A stretch of 32,336 bases of DNA from Melioribacteraceae bacterium (GCA_027013735.1 JALWGH010000198.1:1-32336); one strand, 5' to 3'. Numbered from the stretch's first letter, positions 10,335 through 19,322 are shown. Made by a program: numbers and translations. Notes: a model not told the origin generated them from the letters alone.

Positions 10335-10826
10335 ATGGAATTAATTCCAATACTTTCTTTCATTATTTTAGTTGCAACGGTCTCTACGTTTATCTTGGCT
10401 GTTGGAGCTTACGTACTTTACAAAATTCGCGAAAGGAAAGGGTTCAAGAAAGCTGCCGAACCGGCTGCAATTCCCGCGGAACTGGTGGCACCTACGCCTT
10501 TACCCACGGAAGCGGGTGTGCCGACCCAAACGGGAACAAGAAGGACGCTTTTCGAAGAACAGCCCGCACGCACTACCGGGTACGAAAGAGAAAGGAAACC
10601 TTCGTTTTATTCGACGGCGGAATCTCAAGAACTCAGACCCTCTTTTACTCCGGTTACTCCGCCGCCTACGTTTGCTGAAACGAGTCGTTACGAACGCCCG
10701 GCACCTGCAAAGCGTACCTCGACGGGACCTAAATTTATGCGTTACACAAGCGAAGGTTACGTAGAGCCGAATACCGAAGAAAAAGAAACTAAAAAGAAAA
10801 AACAGGAAACGCTTAAATGGCGGTAG
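10335..10826 (+). CDS. Small single-TM protein with Pro/Thr-rich, probably disordered tail
   Basis: One N-terminal TM followed by low-complexity P/T/E/R sequence; 10-nt overlap with the next gene. Confidence 0.7.
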   Translation: MELIPILSFIILVATVSTFILAVGAYVLYKIRERKGFKKAAEPAAIPAELVAPTPLPTEAGVPTQTGTRRTLFEEQPARTTGYERERKPSFYSTAESQELRPSFTPVTPPPTFAETSRYERPAPAKRTSTGPKFMRYTSEGYVEPNTEEKETKKKKQETLKWR

Positions 10827-12763
10827 ATGAGAACAAACTCTTTGGATTTAGAGTTAATTATTTTATTATTTTTCTTACCGGGTTAGTTCTGCTAACCGTC
10901 GGCGTTCTCATCTTTTTAGTAATTATTCAGAATGTTTACGGAAGGTACGAGGTTAGTGAAATCCTACCGACAAAAAAGAATCTTGAGTTAATAAATCAAA
11001 AAAACAAAGTCGGCTTGCTTTACTCCAAATATACGGAGAATATGCTTCCCGAGGGGAGTACGTGGCTTTCGGACAACATCGACACGTGGGAAGTATTCTT
11101 GAAAAACGCCAAGATTAATTACGACGTAATTAGCGATCAAACAATTGAACTTGGGAAGCATTACAAATACAAAGCTATTATTCTGCCTTCGGCAAAGTCG
11201 ATGAGCGACAAGGAGTTAATTGAACTTAAAAAATATTTGGAAAAAGGCGGAAGCGTTTTTGCCACAATGGGTCCTGGTACATTCTCCGACGAAGGCAAAT
11301 GGCGTGGTTGGTCGTTCTTTACCGAAGCTTTCGGAATGAAATTTAACAGGGAAATTAAACCGGAGGAAACTTATAAAGTTCACACTTTAAGGGGAAATTT
11401 AATTCTTACTGCCGGAATACCGACAGGCTATACGTTAAAAATTGCTACTTGGGACAGACCCATCTACGCAGAAATTTTGGAACCGAGAGTTACTCAAGTT
11501 AGCTTTTGGTACGACTTCCGCCGCGAGGCAGGTTTGGTTAGGGAAGAAATTAGTAAAAGCGCCGGCATTGCCAACGGCACTTACGGCAAGGGTAGATTTG
11601 TTTGGTACGGATTCGAACTTAATTCCGTTATTGGTAAACAGGAAGATTACATTAACTTCGAAAAATTGTTTAGAAATAGTGTTGCCTGGCTTTTGCACGA
11701 ACCGGTTGCCTTTGTGAAAGATTGGCCTGCTCCTTACAATGCCGCTGCTGTTTTTATCCCCGAAATTTCGGAGCAGCCGCAAAATATTTACAATTTATTA
11801 AAAGTTCTGAAAAACAAACATTATCCGGCAACATTTTTCATTGACCCTTACACTGCAATTAAAAATCCGAAACTAATAAAGGACGTTGCCAAGTACGGCG
11901 ATTTGGGCGTTGTTGTTGACATTGGCTACAAAGAGTCCGCCGAGGATACGGTTAACCAACTTGACGATAAACTTGTTCAGCTTGCAAGTATGCGTTTTGC
12001 CAAAGATACAGTGGAAGCTCTTTCGGGCGGAAGGGTAAGAAGTTTAATGCCTCTCTACGGCTTTTACGATGAGAATACATTGCAAGCGGTGGCAAAAACC
12101 GGAATGGAATTCATTGTTACGGATTCTTTGACAGACCGTTCCGTCCCGAAACAAATAATAAGATTTAACAAACCGTTGTTGTTAATTACCAAAACGGCAA
12201 GGGATGATTACGAGATAATAAGAAGATACGGACTTACGGAAACCGATTTTCAGGAGTACACTTACGAGGAAGATGTTGACAGAGTTTTGTTCGAAGGCGG
12301 ACTGTACGTACTTAAAGTTCACACGGGATTCCAATTGCAACCTCAGTACATTGGGGTGATTGACCATTTAATAAATTACATCCGTCAAAAAAATTATTGG
12401 GTTACCTCTTTTGACGAATTGCAAAAATGGTGGCTGCGAAAGCACGGCGTTGAACTCCGTTACAAAACCAGAAGCAAAAGAAGAATTGCAGTCGAGGTTA
12501 CCAATCCTACGGACGAAACGGTTTACAACTTTACCGTCCAATTAAATATTAACAAAAGAATTAAAAACATTGAGGTTTCATCGGACATCATAAACACGAA
12601 AATTCCGAAATATGAATTCGATAGTTCTACGAACAGGCTTTATCTGTATCTCGAAAAAATGGAGCCTCACGAATCCCGTTCTTTCTTAGTGGATTTCGAC
12701 AATGTGCCGGACTCCGATCAGGTACAGCCTGTTGAAACAGCGGAAAGAGTAATTCAGCGTTAG
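10817..12763 (+). CDS. Membrane-anchored protein with GATase1-like N-terminal region and polysaccharide-deacetylase-fold domain (catalytic motifs apparently absent)
   Basis: N-terminal TM; 'YKAIILPSAKSMSDKELIELKKYLEKGGSVFATMGPG' is GATase-like; 'AAVFIPEISEQPQNIYNLLKVLKNKHYPATFFIDPY...' aligns with the NodB ATFF region. Confidence 0.75.
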   Translation: MAVDENKLFGFRVNYFIIFLTGLVLLTVGVLIFLVIIQNVYGRYEVSEILPTKKNLELINQKNKVGLLYSKYTENMLPEGSTWLSDNIDTWEVFLKNAKINYDVISDQTIELGKHYKYKAIILPSAKSMSDKELIELKKYLEKGGSVFATMGPGTFSDEGKWRGWSFFTEAFGMKFNREIKPEETYKVHTLRGNLILTAGIPTGYTLKIATWDRPIYAEILEPRVTQVSFWYDFRREAGLVREEISKSAGIANGTYGKGRFVWYGFELNSVIGKQEDYINFEKLFRNSVAWLLHEPVAFVKDWPAPYNAAAVFIPEISEQPQNIYNLLKVLKNKHYPATFFIDPYTAIKNPKLIKDVAKYGDLGVVVDIGYKESAEDTVNQLDDKLVQLASMRFAKDTVEALSGGRVRSLMPLYGFYDENTLQAVAKTGMEFIVTDSLTDRSVPKQIIRFNKPLLLITKTARDDYEIIRRYGLTETDFQEYTYEEDVDRVLFEGGLYVLKVHTGFQLQPQYIGVIDHLINYIRQKNYWVTSFDELQKWWLRKHGVELRYKTRSKRRIAVEVTNPTDETVYNFTVQLNINKRIKNIEVSSDIINTKIPKYEFDSSTNRLYLYLEKMEPHESRSFLVDFDNVPDSDQVQPVETAERVIQR

Positions 12764-12771
12764 CCAAGTCA

Positions 12772-12786
12772 GGGCTTAAAAAGCCC
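12772..12786 (+). other. Short intra-cluster hairpin GGGCTTAAAAAGCCC
   Basis: 6-bp perfect stem with AAA loop between 10817-12763 and the FN3 gene. Confidence 0.5.
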
Positions 12787-12852
12787 GGTGCAATAATCCA
12801 GCCAATTTATCCGCTATTTGCAGAACGGAGTTTTGAAAAAAGTATTCTAATT

Positions 12853-14706
12853 ATGGAGAAAAAATTTAAGATGAAAGGGGAAAAAATCATAAAAAGGTTT
12901 TTGGGAATTTCAGTAGTATTCCTGCTTGGAATGGGATTGATTGTTTCCTGTGTCCAAACAATAACAAACCCGAATATGGGATTGCCGAAGATTTCAATTC
13001 ACAGACCTGTTACGGGAGATTCTGTCGGTGTAGGTAAAAACGAAATTTCTTACGAAGCCGACCCGGGCGATGGCAGCGCGGGAATAGACAGGTACGAAAT
13101 TTTTATTAATGGGAAGTCCGTACAAATTGTTCCGCAAAAAGGAACTTCTTTTCCTCCTCTTTATTTGGAAATAGACTCAACCCTTTTGGGCGAAAAGATT
13201 AGCTACCACGTTTCGGTTTACAATAAGGAAGGGAAAGGCAAGGCGAGTAAAGAGCAAACGGATATTACGGTTGTAAGATACATTAAGCCTCCGCGCGCAC
13301 CTGAGAATTTAATGTTGCAAAGAATTTCCGCAACGGAAGTTTTGCTTGTGTGGGACGACAGTTCCACTACCGAAGAAAATTTCGAGGTTTGGAGAAAAGA
13401 CGGCGGAGATGGTACGTACAGGGTGATTCGCACTTTGCCGAAAAATTCAACGAACTACCGGGATGTGGGACTTTCACAATTTGTTACTTACTATTACAAA
13501 GTTTGCGCCGTAAACAAACGCGGACGTTCCCCTTTTAGCAACGAGGTTAACTCCGGTGGAGCTGGAGGCAGTCCGCCAACGAATCTTACTGCACAGGCTC
13601 TTGGCGCTACAATTGTGCAATTGGATTGGACGGATAATTCTTCAGCCGAAAACGGATTTAAAGTTCAAAGGCGTGTTCTGGACACTGACCCGTGGACTAC
13701 GGTTGCTATTTTACCGCCGAACACGGAGGAATACATTGACCAAGGCTTAACACAATTGACTACCTACCATTATCGTGTGGGTGCGTTTACGAGTAATTCC
13801 GAGGCTTATTCTTCGGAAGTGGTAGTTACTACCAAAAGTGTCGATATCCCCGGGCCCACTAATTTGGTGGCTACTTTCGACAAATCACAGAATGCGGTTA
13901 AAATAGTTTGGTCGGACAATACCAATCTTGAAAACGGAACGATCATCGAGCGTAAAACCGGCGTTACCGGTAATTACCAACAGATTGGCGTTACAGGCGC
14001 AGACGCAACCGAGTATTTGGACAAGGATATTTCTCAAAATACTCTTTACTACTACCGTGCAAGATATTCGACAACGGAAGGATTTTTTACTCCTTATTCC
14101 AACGAGGATTCGGCTTATGTGCCTTTGATTCCTTTAGCCGCACCAAGCGACCTTGAGATTGTTGAGTTTGTGCCGAATCAGGTGTACGGACTTTTCTGGA
14201 CAAACAACGCTTCAACCGAAGACGGAATCGAGCTTTGGAAAAGAGTGGAAGGGGATACTTATCATTCCGTTTACAAAATATTCCCGCCGCGTACGCACGC
14301 TTACAACGATACTATTACCGACCCGTCGAAAGTATATTACTACAAAGTCAGAGCGTTTTTGAACGGGCAGTATTCCGACTTTTCCAACGAGGTTAACACC
14401 TCGGGCAGCAATGCCGGATTGTTCCGTCCCACAAATCTTGTTGCAACGGCTGTGCCTAATCAGTTAGCTGTTGACCTTACGTGGAACGATAATTCGAGCA
14501 ACGAACTCGGTTTTGAAATAGAGCGGAGAATGGTTGGCGGCAATGATTTTAAGAGGATTGCCATTGTTGGACCAAACACTCAATTTTACCGTGACGAAAC
14601 CGACGGGCTTTACCGCGGTTCGTCGTATGATTACAGGGTAAGGGCTTACAATGCTCAAGGTTTTTCGCAATATTCGAATATTTACACTGTTACAATTCCG
14701 TATTAG
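12853..14706 (+). CDS. Lipoprotein with five fibronectin type III repeats and an N-terminal Ig-like domain
   Basis: Lipobox-like LIVSC; five repeats with the W-x-[DN]-[DN]-[ST]-x-x-E signature (VWDDSSTTEENFEVWRK, DWTDNSSAENGFKVQRR, VWSDNTNLENGTIIERK, FWTNNASTEDGIELWKR, TWNDNSSNELGFEIERR). Confidence 0.9.
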   Translation: MEKKFKMKGEKIIKRFLGISVVFLLGMGLIVSCVQTITNPNMGLPKISIHRPVTGDSVGVGKNEISYEADPGDGSAGIDRYEIFINGKSVQIVPQKGTSFPPLYLEIDSTLLGEKISYHVSVYNKEGKGKASKEQTDITVVRYIKPPRAPENLMLQRISATEVLLVWDDSSTTEENFEVWRKDGGDGTYRVIRTLPKNSTNYRDVGLSQFVTYYYKVCAVNKRGRSPFSNEVNSGGAGGSPPTNLTAQALGATIVQLDWTDNSSAENGFKVQRRVLDTDPWTTVAILPPNTEEYIDQGLTQLTTYHYRVGAFTSNSEAYSSEVVVTTKSVDIPGPTNLVATFDKSQNAVKIVWSDNTNLENGTIIERKTGVTGNYQQIGVTGADATEYLDKDISQNTLYYYRARYSTTEGFFTPYSNEDSAYVPLIPLAAPSDLEIVEFVPNQVYGLFWTNNASTEDGIELWKRVEGDTYHSVYKIFPPRTHAYNDTITDPSKVYYYKVRAFLNGQYSDFSNEVNTSGSNAGLFRPTNLVATAVPNQLAVDLTWNDNSSNELGFEIERRMVGGNDFKRIAIVGPNTQFYRDETDGLYRGSSYDYRVRAYNAQGFSQYSNIYTVTIPY

Positions 14707-14712
14707 CCGAAG

Positions 14713-17523
14713 GTGAAAAGCGCAATTGAAAATATTGAAGTTTTACTTAATACGAATATTTCCGTGCCGGCGGTTTTAATCGACAGGGACGGAAAGATTT
14801 TAAAAACGAACAATTTTTTTAGGGACGTTTTCGGTGGAGATGTCGATTCGTTGGAAGATTTAATTCCTTCCGGCGAAGCGGAATCTTTAATGATAAAAAT
14901 CAGAGAAACATTTGACGCGGGCAACTCGGCTGAAATTGAAACGGAGCTTTTGTCGAGCAAAGGGCGTGAGGAGTGTACCCATAAAATATCCGCAGTCAAT
15001 TTTGGCGAGGAAAAATATTTGATTGTTTCCTTTGCCGGCGGCGAAAGCAAGAACGCAACTTCGAATAAATTTACTTATCTTGTTGAAGACATCGAAGAAA
15101 TTATTAAAGACGAACAAATTCTGGGAATAATCAATAAGATTAAATCAAATTTCCCTTTCACAATAATCGGCAAAAATATTGTTCAGAACGAAATCAATAA
15201 ATTACAAGGCTATTTTTGGATTAAGGATGTAACAAGGAAATATATTCTTGTGAATAAGGCTTACGCAAAGTATCTCGGCGCTAAGCCTGCTACGGTTGAA
15301 GGAAAATTCGAAAACGAACTTTTGCCTGCGTACATCGAAAAGATTTTTGCCAACACGGATTCTTACATTATTGAAACCGGTAACAGTGTGCTTGTTGAAG
15401 GAGTTGGCGAGCATTTTTTTGCACCCGGCAAAAGTAAGCAGAAAATTCTTGAATTCCCTTTGCTCGATATTGACAATCAAGTGATTGCGATTGTAGGATT
15501 ATCTTACGGCGAAACGCCTGAAAGCGAGGAAGAGGATTTTGGTAGCGGATTGGATTTCCCTTTTAAAAATGAGTTAAAGAAAACAATAGATGAGAGTAAT
15601 AAAATGTACGACGAAATTTTGAAGCAATTTCCCGAACCTATTTTTATTTACGACGTTGAAAATTTGAAGTTCCTTGACGTTAATCCTGCTGCGCTTGAGC
15701 TTTACGGTTACACGAGGGAAGAATTCCTTGAAATGGATTTAACCGACCTTTATGCGCCGGAGGATATTCAGTCCTTAATTGAAGCAAGCGGAAAAGAGAA
15801 GGGAAATAAGTACGGTGGTCCTTGGCGTCAAAAACGCAAGGACGGTACGTCGATAATCGTTGAAATAGGAAAGGTCAATATTGAATACGAAGGCAAACTG
15901 GCTCACATGTCGGTAATTCACGACCTTACCTACAAAATGGAAATGCAGAAAAAACTTCAGTTGTACAAGGCTTCGTTCGATAATGCGAGCGATGCAATTC
16001 TTATTACCGATACCCACGGCTTTATTAAATATTCCAACGATAATTTTACTAAGTATTTCGGATACGCAAAGTCGGATATTGATCAAAGTTCTTTTTTGAG
16101 TCTCGTTGCCGACGACGACAGGGGGAAAATCAACAAAAACGTTTTTCAGTCTGTTGTCCCCGATGTCAAAAATGTTGAGATTCGGATTAAAAAATCCAAC
16201 GGCGAAACGGTTGAGACCAAAATTATTGCTTCTCCCATTTTTGACTTTGAGGACAAAGTTGAAAGGTACGTGTTAATTGTTAAAACCGAGGCGGAATTAG
16301 CGGGCGAAGTAAGGGAAATGAAGGGGCGCGGAATTGACAGCGAATTCCTTTCCAATTTATTCCACGAATTGCTTACCCCGTTGAACGTGATAATCGGTTT
16401 TGTACAGGAGCTTGCCGAAAGCATTGAACATCCTACGGAAGACCAGAACGAGGCAATCCAAATAATTAAAGAAAACCAGAAGGTGTTGTTGCAAACGATG
16501 GACACGGCGGTTGAATATTCACATTTGGAGCAAAACATTATTCAGCTTTCACCGTCGGAAATTTCCTTCGTTGATTTGTTGGAGCAGTTGGAAAATTCCA
16601 CGCACAAAATTTCCGAGTCGAACGAAGTTACTCTGCAATACGGCAAGATTTCTTCTTCTCTTAAATTTACTACCGACAGTCAAAAGTTTCTGACTTTTAT
16701 TGTGCAGATTCTCCACTTTGCAATAATAATGACAAAGGAAAGCACTATTTACTTGTCGGCAAATTACACGGACGACGGGAAATTTTACGTCGGAATTAAA
16801 GACGCCAAGAATAGAATCACAAGCGATTTGCTTAACAATTTGACCTTGGTTTTTACGGACGACGAGAATAACATTCGCCGTAATTTCGGGCTTTCGAGAT
16901 TTACCGTGCGGCTTGTTAAAAAGTTGTTGGAAATTCTTCAGGCGGAATACAAACCTTACCCTTCGGAATCTTCGCCCGTGGAATTTGCGTTGATTTTCCC
17001 GCTTGAGTTGAAAATGGAAGAAACCGAGACTCAAGAGGAAGAGCCAAAGGAAGAAGAAGTAAAGCCGGAAACCCCACCCGTGGTTGTGCAGGAGGAGAAA
17101 CCTGTTGTAGAAGAACCGGTGAAAGCACACCCCATGGTAAACAAGAAAATAGATTTGTCGCAACTTTCCTGCCTTTATGTGGAAGACCAAATCGATTCGC
17201 AAATTCTTTTCCGTGTGCAGATGAAAGAGCTTCGCTCCATCGAATTTGCCACAAGTTTGGAAAAAGCCCTGCCTCTCCTTAAGAGCAAGCGCTTCGATTT
17301 TATTCTAATGGACATTAATCTTCAGGGTGAATACAATGGTCTTGACGCTCTTAAAATAATTAAGAAAATGCCCGGTTACGAGAATGTTCCCATAATTGCC
17401 GTTACCGCCTATGTGGTTCCCGGTGCGGCTGAGAAGTTTATTCAAGCGGGCTTTAGCGAATTTATTACCAAACCCTTGCTTAGGGAAAAAATTGTGGAAA
17501 CCCTCGAAAAAATATTTTCCTGA
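14713..17523 (+). CDS. Multi-PAS hybrid histidine kinase with C-terminal receiver domain
   Basis: PAS segments (EPIFIYDVENLKFLDVNPAALELYGYTREEFLEM; ASDAILITDTHGFIKYSNDNF); H-box FHELLTPLN; receiver with ED, MDINL, TAY and TKPL. ATP-binding motifs look degenerate. GTG start. Confidence 0.88.
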   Translation: MKSAIENIEVLLNTNISVPAVLIDRDGKILKTNNFFRDVFGGDVDSLEDLIPSGEAESLMIKIRETFDAGNSAEIETELLSSKGREECTHKISAVNFGEEKYLIVSFAGGESKNATSNKFTYLVEDIEEIIKDEQILGIINKIKSNFPFTIIGKNIVQNEINKLQGYFWIKDVTRKYILVNKAYAKYLGAKPATVEGKFENELLPAYIEKIFANTDSYIIETGNSVLVEGVGEHFFAPGKSKQKILEFPLLDIDNQVIAIVGLSYGETPESEEEDFGSGLDFPFKNELKKTIDESNKMYDEILKQFPEPIFIYDVENLKFLDVNPAALELYGYTREEFLEMDLTDLYAPEDIQSLIEASGKEKGNKYGGPWRQKRKDGTSIIVEIGKVNIEYEGKLAHMSVIHDLTYKMEMQKKLQLYKASFDNASDAILITDTHGFIKYSNDNFTKYFGYAKSDIDQSSFLSLVADDDRGKINKNVFQSVVPDVKNVEIRIKKSNGETVETKIIASPIFDFEDKVERYVLIVKTEAELAGEVREMKGRGIDSEFLSNLFHELLTPLNVIIGFVQELAESIEHPTEDQNEAIQIIKENQKVLLQTMDTAVEYSHLEQNIIQLSPSEISFVDLLEQLENSTHKISESNEVTLQYGKISSSLKFTTDSQKFLTFIVQILHFAIIMTKESTIYLSANYTDDGKFYVGIKDAKNRITSDLLNNLTLVFTDDENNIRRNFGLSRFTVRLVKKLLEILQAEYKPYPSESSPVEFALIFPLELKMEETETQEEEPKEEEVKPETPPVVVQEEKPVVEEPVKAHPMVNKKIDLSQLSCLYVEDQIDSQILFRVQMKELRSIEFATSLEKALPLLKSKRFDFILMDINLQGEYNGLDALKIIKKMPGYENVPIIAVTAYVVPGAAEKFIQAGFSEFITKPLLREKIVETLEKIFS

Positions 17524-17543
17524 AATATTTGCCTTTGAAGAAA

Positions 17544-17566
17544 GGAGCTTCCGAAGCTCCTTTTTT
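17544..17566 (+). terminator. Rho-independent terminator GGAGCTTCCGAAGCTCCTTTTTT
   Basis: 7-bp stem, CCG loop and T6 tract 20 bp after the hybrid kinase stop. Confidence 0.9.
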
Positions 17567-17654
17567 CGCAAGCCTTTGTGAAGGCACAGGTTTAAAATCG
17601 GTGGCAAAATATTATCATTGTATTCTTATTTCGAATATTTTGCTCTTAAAACTT

Positions 17655-17671
17655 GAACCCTTTCAGGGTTC
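17655..17671. repeat. Palindromic repeat family copy 1: GAACCCT-TTC-AGGGTTC
   Basis: 7-bp perfect stem and 3-nt loop. Confidence 0.75.
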
Positions 17672-17705
17672 TTCTTTAATTTTGATTCTTTTTGCTATCT
17701 ACATT

Positions 17706-17722
17706 GAATCCCTTCGGGATTC
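17706..17722. repeat. Palindromic repeat family copy 2: GAATCCC-TTC-GGGATTC
   Basis: 7-bp perfect stem and 3-nt loop; 5' flank CTATCTACATT. Confidence 0.75.
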
Positions 17723-17804
17723 TTTCGGAAACAGTATTAAAAAGCATCCTGCTCTTTCTCGTAAGAAAAAATAAGTTGTCTATCTGCGAAATGGTTTTTG
17801 TAAC

Positions 17805-17842
17805 ATAGATTATTGGCAATCCGCATTATAGATTATTGGCAA
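17805..17842. repeat. Two direct copies of ATAGATTATTGGCAA (17805-17819 and 17828-17842)
   Basis: Exact 15-bp repeat at 23-bp spacing. Confidence 0.8.
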
Positions 17843-17847
17843 CTATA

Positions 17848-17864
17848 CGACCCCAAGGGGGTCG
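17848..17864. repeat. Palindromic repeat family copy 3: CGACCCC-AAG-GGGGTCG (inverted orientation)
   Basis: 7-bp perfect stem; its reverse complement carries the CTATTTACATT flank matching copy 2. Confidence 0.75.
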
Positions 17865-17898
17865 AATGTAAATAGAAGAAAATAGAGGAAAGATAAAC

Positions 17899-17915
17899 CG
17901 ATGCCGAAGGTATCG
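17899..17915. repeat. Palindromic repeat family copy 4: CGATGCC-GAA-GGTATCG
   Basis: 7-bp stem with one G-U type pair and 3-nt loop. Confidence 0.6.
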
Positions 17916-17940
17916 AAGAAATTAAATTTCAATTATTTAC

Positions 17941-18020
17941 GGTTAGTGTTTAGGCTCTTGCGTCTTGCATTTAACCATTTCTTATTTCTGGTTTCTTATT
18001 TCTTCTATTTTTTGCCACCA
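17941..18020. repeat. Degenerate heptamer repeat array A
   Basis: TCTTGCG TCTTGCA TTTAACC ... TTTCTTA TTTCTGG TTTCTTA TTTCTTC. Confidence 0.6.
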
Positions 18021-18100
18021 AATTTAAACTTGTACCTTTGTGAAATTTCTTTCTTCCGAAAATAATCCCTCTTGACAAAAATAATTTGGCATTGTATTTT

Positions 18101-18120
18101 TACCATACAAATGTATGGTA
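18101..18120 (+). promoter_or_regulatory. Putative LexA operator, perfect dyad TACCATACA-AA-TGTATGGTA
   Basis: 9-bp perfect arms directly after a TTGACA(18072)-17 bp-TATTTT(18095) promoter-like element, upstream of lexA. Confidence 0.75.
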
Positions 18121-18159
18121 TTTAGTTTTGTTACCCCAAATGTGATTTACGTGCCGTAG

Positions 18160-18822
18160 GTGTGCCTGCCGGAAAGAATAATCAAAAGAAAGGGAAATAA
18201 AATGTCGAAGGAGTTAACTATTACACAGCAAAAAATTCTTGATTTTATTATTGAAAAAAGAGCGACCGGAAAAATTCCCACCTTGGCGGAAATTGCCGGA
18301 CATTTCGGCTATCGTAACCGTTCCACCGTGCGCCAGCATTTGCAAGCTCTGGAGCGAAAAGGTTACATTAAGCGTAATCCGAATGTTTCGCGCGGAATCG
18401 AACTGCTTACGGAGGACAAGTTTTTTGTTCCCCGTCCCGTGTTGGGTGAAGTTGCTGCGGGTAATCCCCTCACTATTTATCCCGACGCAATCGACACAAT
18501 AGAACTGCCCACAATTGCCCGTATGCCGAAGGATTCGTTTCTCCTGAAGGTGAAAGGAGACAGTTTAAAGGATGCGTACATTTTTACGGGGGACGTGGTA
18601 ATCGTTAATCCCAACACACAACCGCGTAACGGGCAAATTGTTGTTGCCGTTCTCGATGATGCCGCCGTAGTTAAGCGGTTTTACAAAAAACGCAATCGTA
18701 TTGAATTGCATTCGGAAAATCCAGAGTACGAACCGATTGTAATTGAGAAAAATTATTCCGGTTTCAAATTGGTAGGTGTTGTTATTGGTGTTTACAGAAG
18801 TATGGAAAGGAAGGTAGGATAA
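18160..18822 (+). CDS. lexA: LexA repressor (true start probably ATG at 18202)
   Basis: N-terminal wHTH (LTITQQKILDFIIEKRATGKIPTLAEIAGHFGYRNRSTVRQHLQALERKGYI); cleavage-type VAAGNPL; catalytic KGDSL and VVKRFYK. Confidence 0.95.
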   Translation: MCLPERIIKRKGNKMSKELTITQQKILDFIIEKRATGKIPTLAEIAGHFGYRNRSTVRQHLQALERKGYIKRNPNVSRGIELLTEDKFFVPRPVLGEVAAGNPLTIYPDAIDTIELPTIARMPKDSFLLKVKGDSLKDAYIFTGDVVIVNPNTQPRNGQIVVAVLDDAAVVKRFYKKRNRIELHSENPEYEPIVIEKNYSGFKLVGVVIGVYRSMERKVG

Positions 18823-18908
18823 AGGTCCCACGCAGAGCCCGCAAAGAAAATAGCTTAAATTTGTAAAGTTGAATTTCAATAAAATAAGAAACAGAGGAGG
18901 AAATTATT

Positions 18909-19322
18909 GTGGCAAAAGTAAAATACGATTTGGAAGTTTACACCTATCAGATTGACATCGTCCATCATCTCAGCAACATCGTTTATATTGAATGGATGGA
19001 AATAGGGAGGATTAAACTTCTTGAGGCAATGGGACTGCCGATTGAAGAATTGGAAAAACGTGGGATTCTGCCCGTGCTTACGGAGACGCAAATCCGTTAC
19101 AGAAAACCGATTTATTTTGGCGATAAGGTTCACGGTGAAATTTGGATTGGGGAATTAAGCGCCGCTTCGGCAATTCTGAATTTTAGTTTTTACAAAAACG
19201 GTAACATACTTGCCGCCGAGGGCTGGCAGAAAGGGTTGTTCATTAATGTGGAAACGAAAAAGCCCCACCGCCTTACAAACGAAGAACGGGAACGGTTCGA
19301 AAAATTTTTACAAAGAAATTAA
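18909..19322 (+). CDS. Acyl-CoA thioesterase, 4HBT/YbgC-like hot-dog fold
   Basis: YTYQIDIVHHLSNIVYIEWMEIGRIKLLEAMG hot-dog thioesterase motif; GTG start with GAGGAGG upstream. Confidence 0.87.
   Translation: MAKVKYDLEVYTYQIDIVHHLSNIVYIEWMEIGRIKLLEAMGLPIEELEKRGILPVLTETQIRYRKPIYFGDKVHGEIWIGELSAASAILNFSFYKNGNILAAEGWQKGLFINVETKKPHRLTNEERERFEKFLQRN

Noticed and set aside
16549-17202. 217-aa minus-strand ORF opposite the hybrid kinase
   Set aside because: Shadow ORF antisense to a well-supported kinase; no recognisable domain. Same reasoning for 351-611, 1784-2152, 4199-4762, 5182-5667, 11435-11782 and other antisense ORFs.
17529-17774. 81-aa ORF downstream of the hybrid kinase
   Set aside because: Runs through the terminator and palindromic repeats; composition reflects the repeats, not a protein family.
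17650-17920. Possible CRISPR array
   Set aside because: Units differ in sequence, spacing is irregular and there are no cas genes; palindromic repeat family fits better.
18011-18040. Bacteroidetes-type promoter TTTG-N18-TACCTTTG upstream of lexA
   Set aside because: Spacing is near but not ideal, and a TTGACA-17-TATTTT element adjoins the operator; cannot decide without transcription start data.
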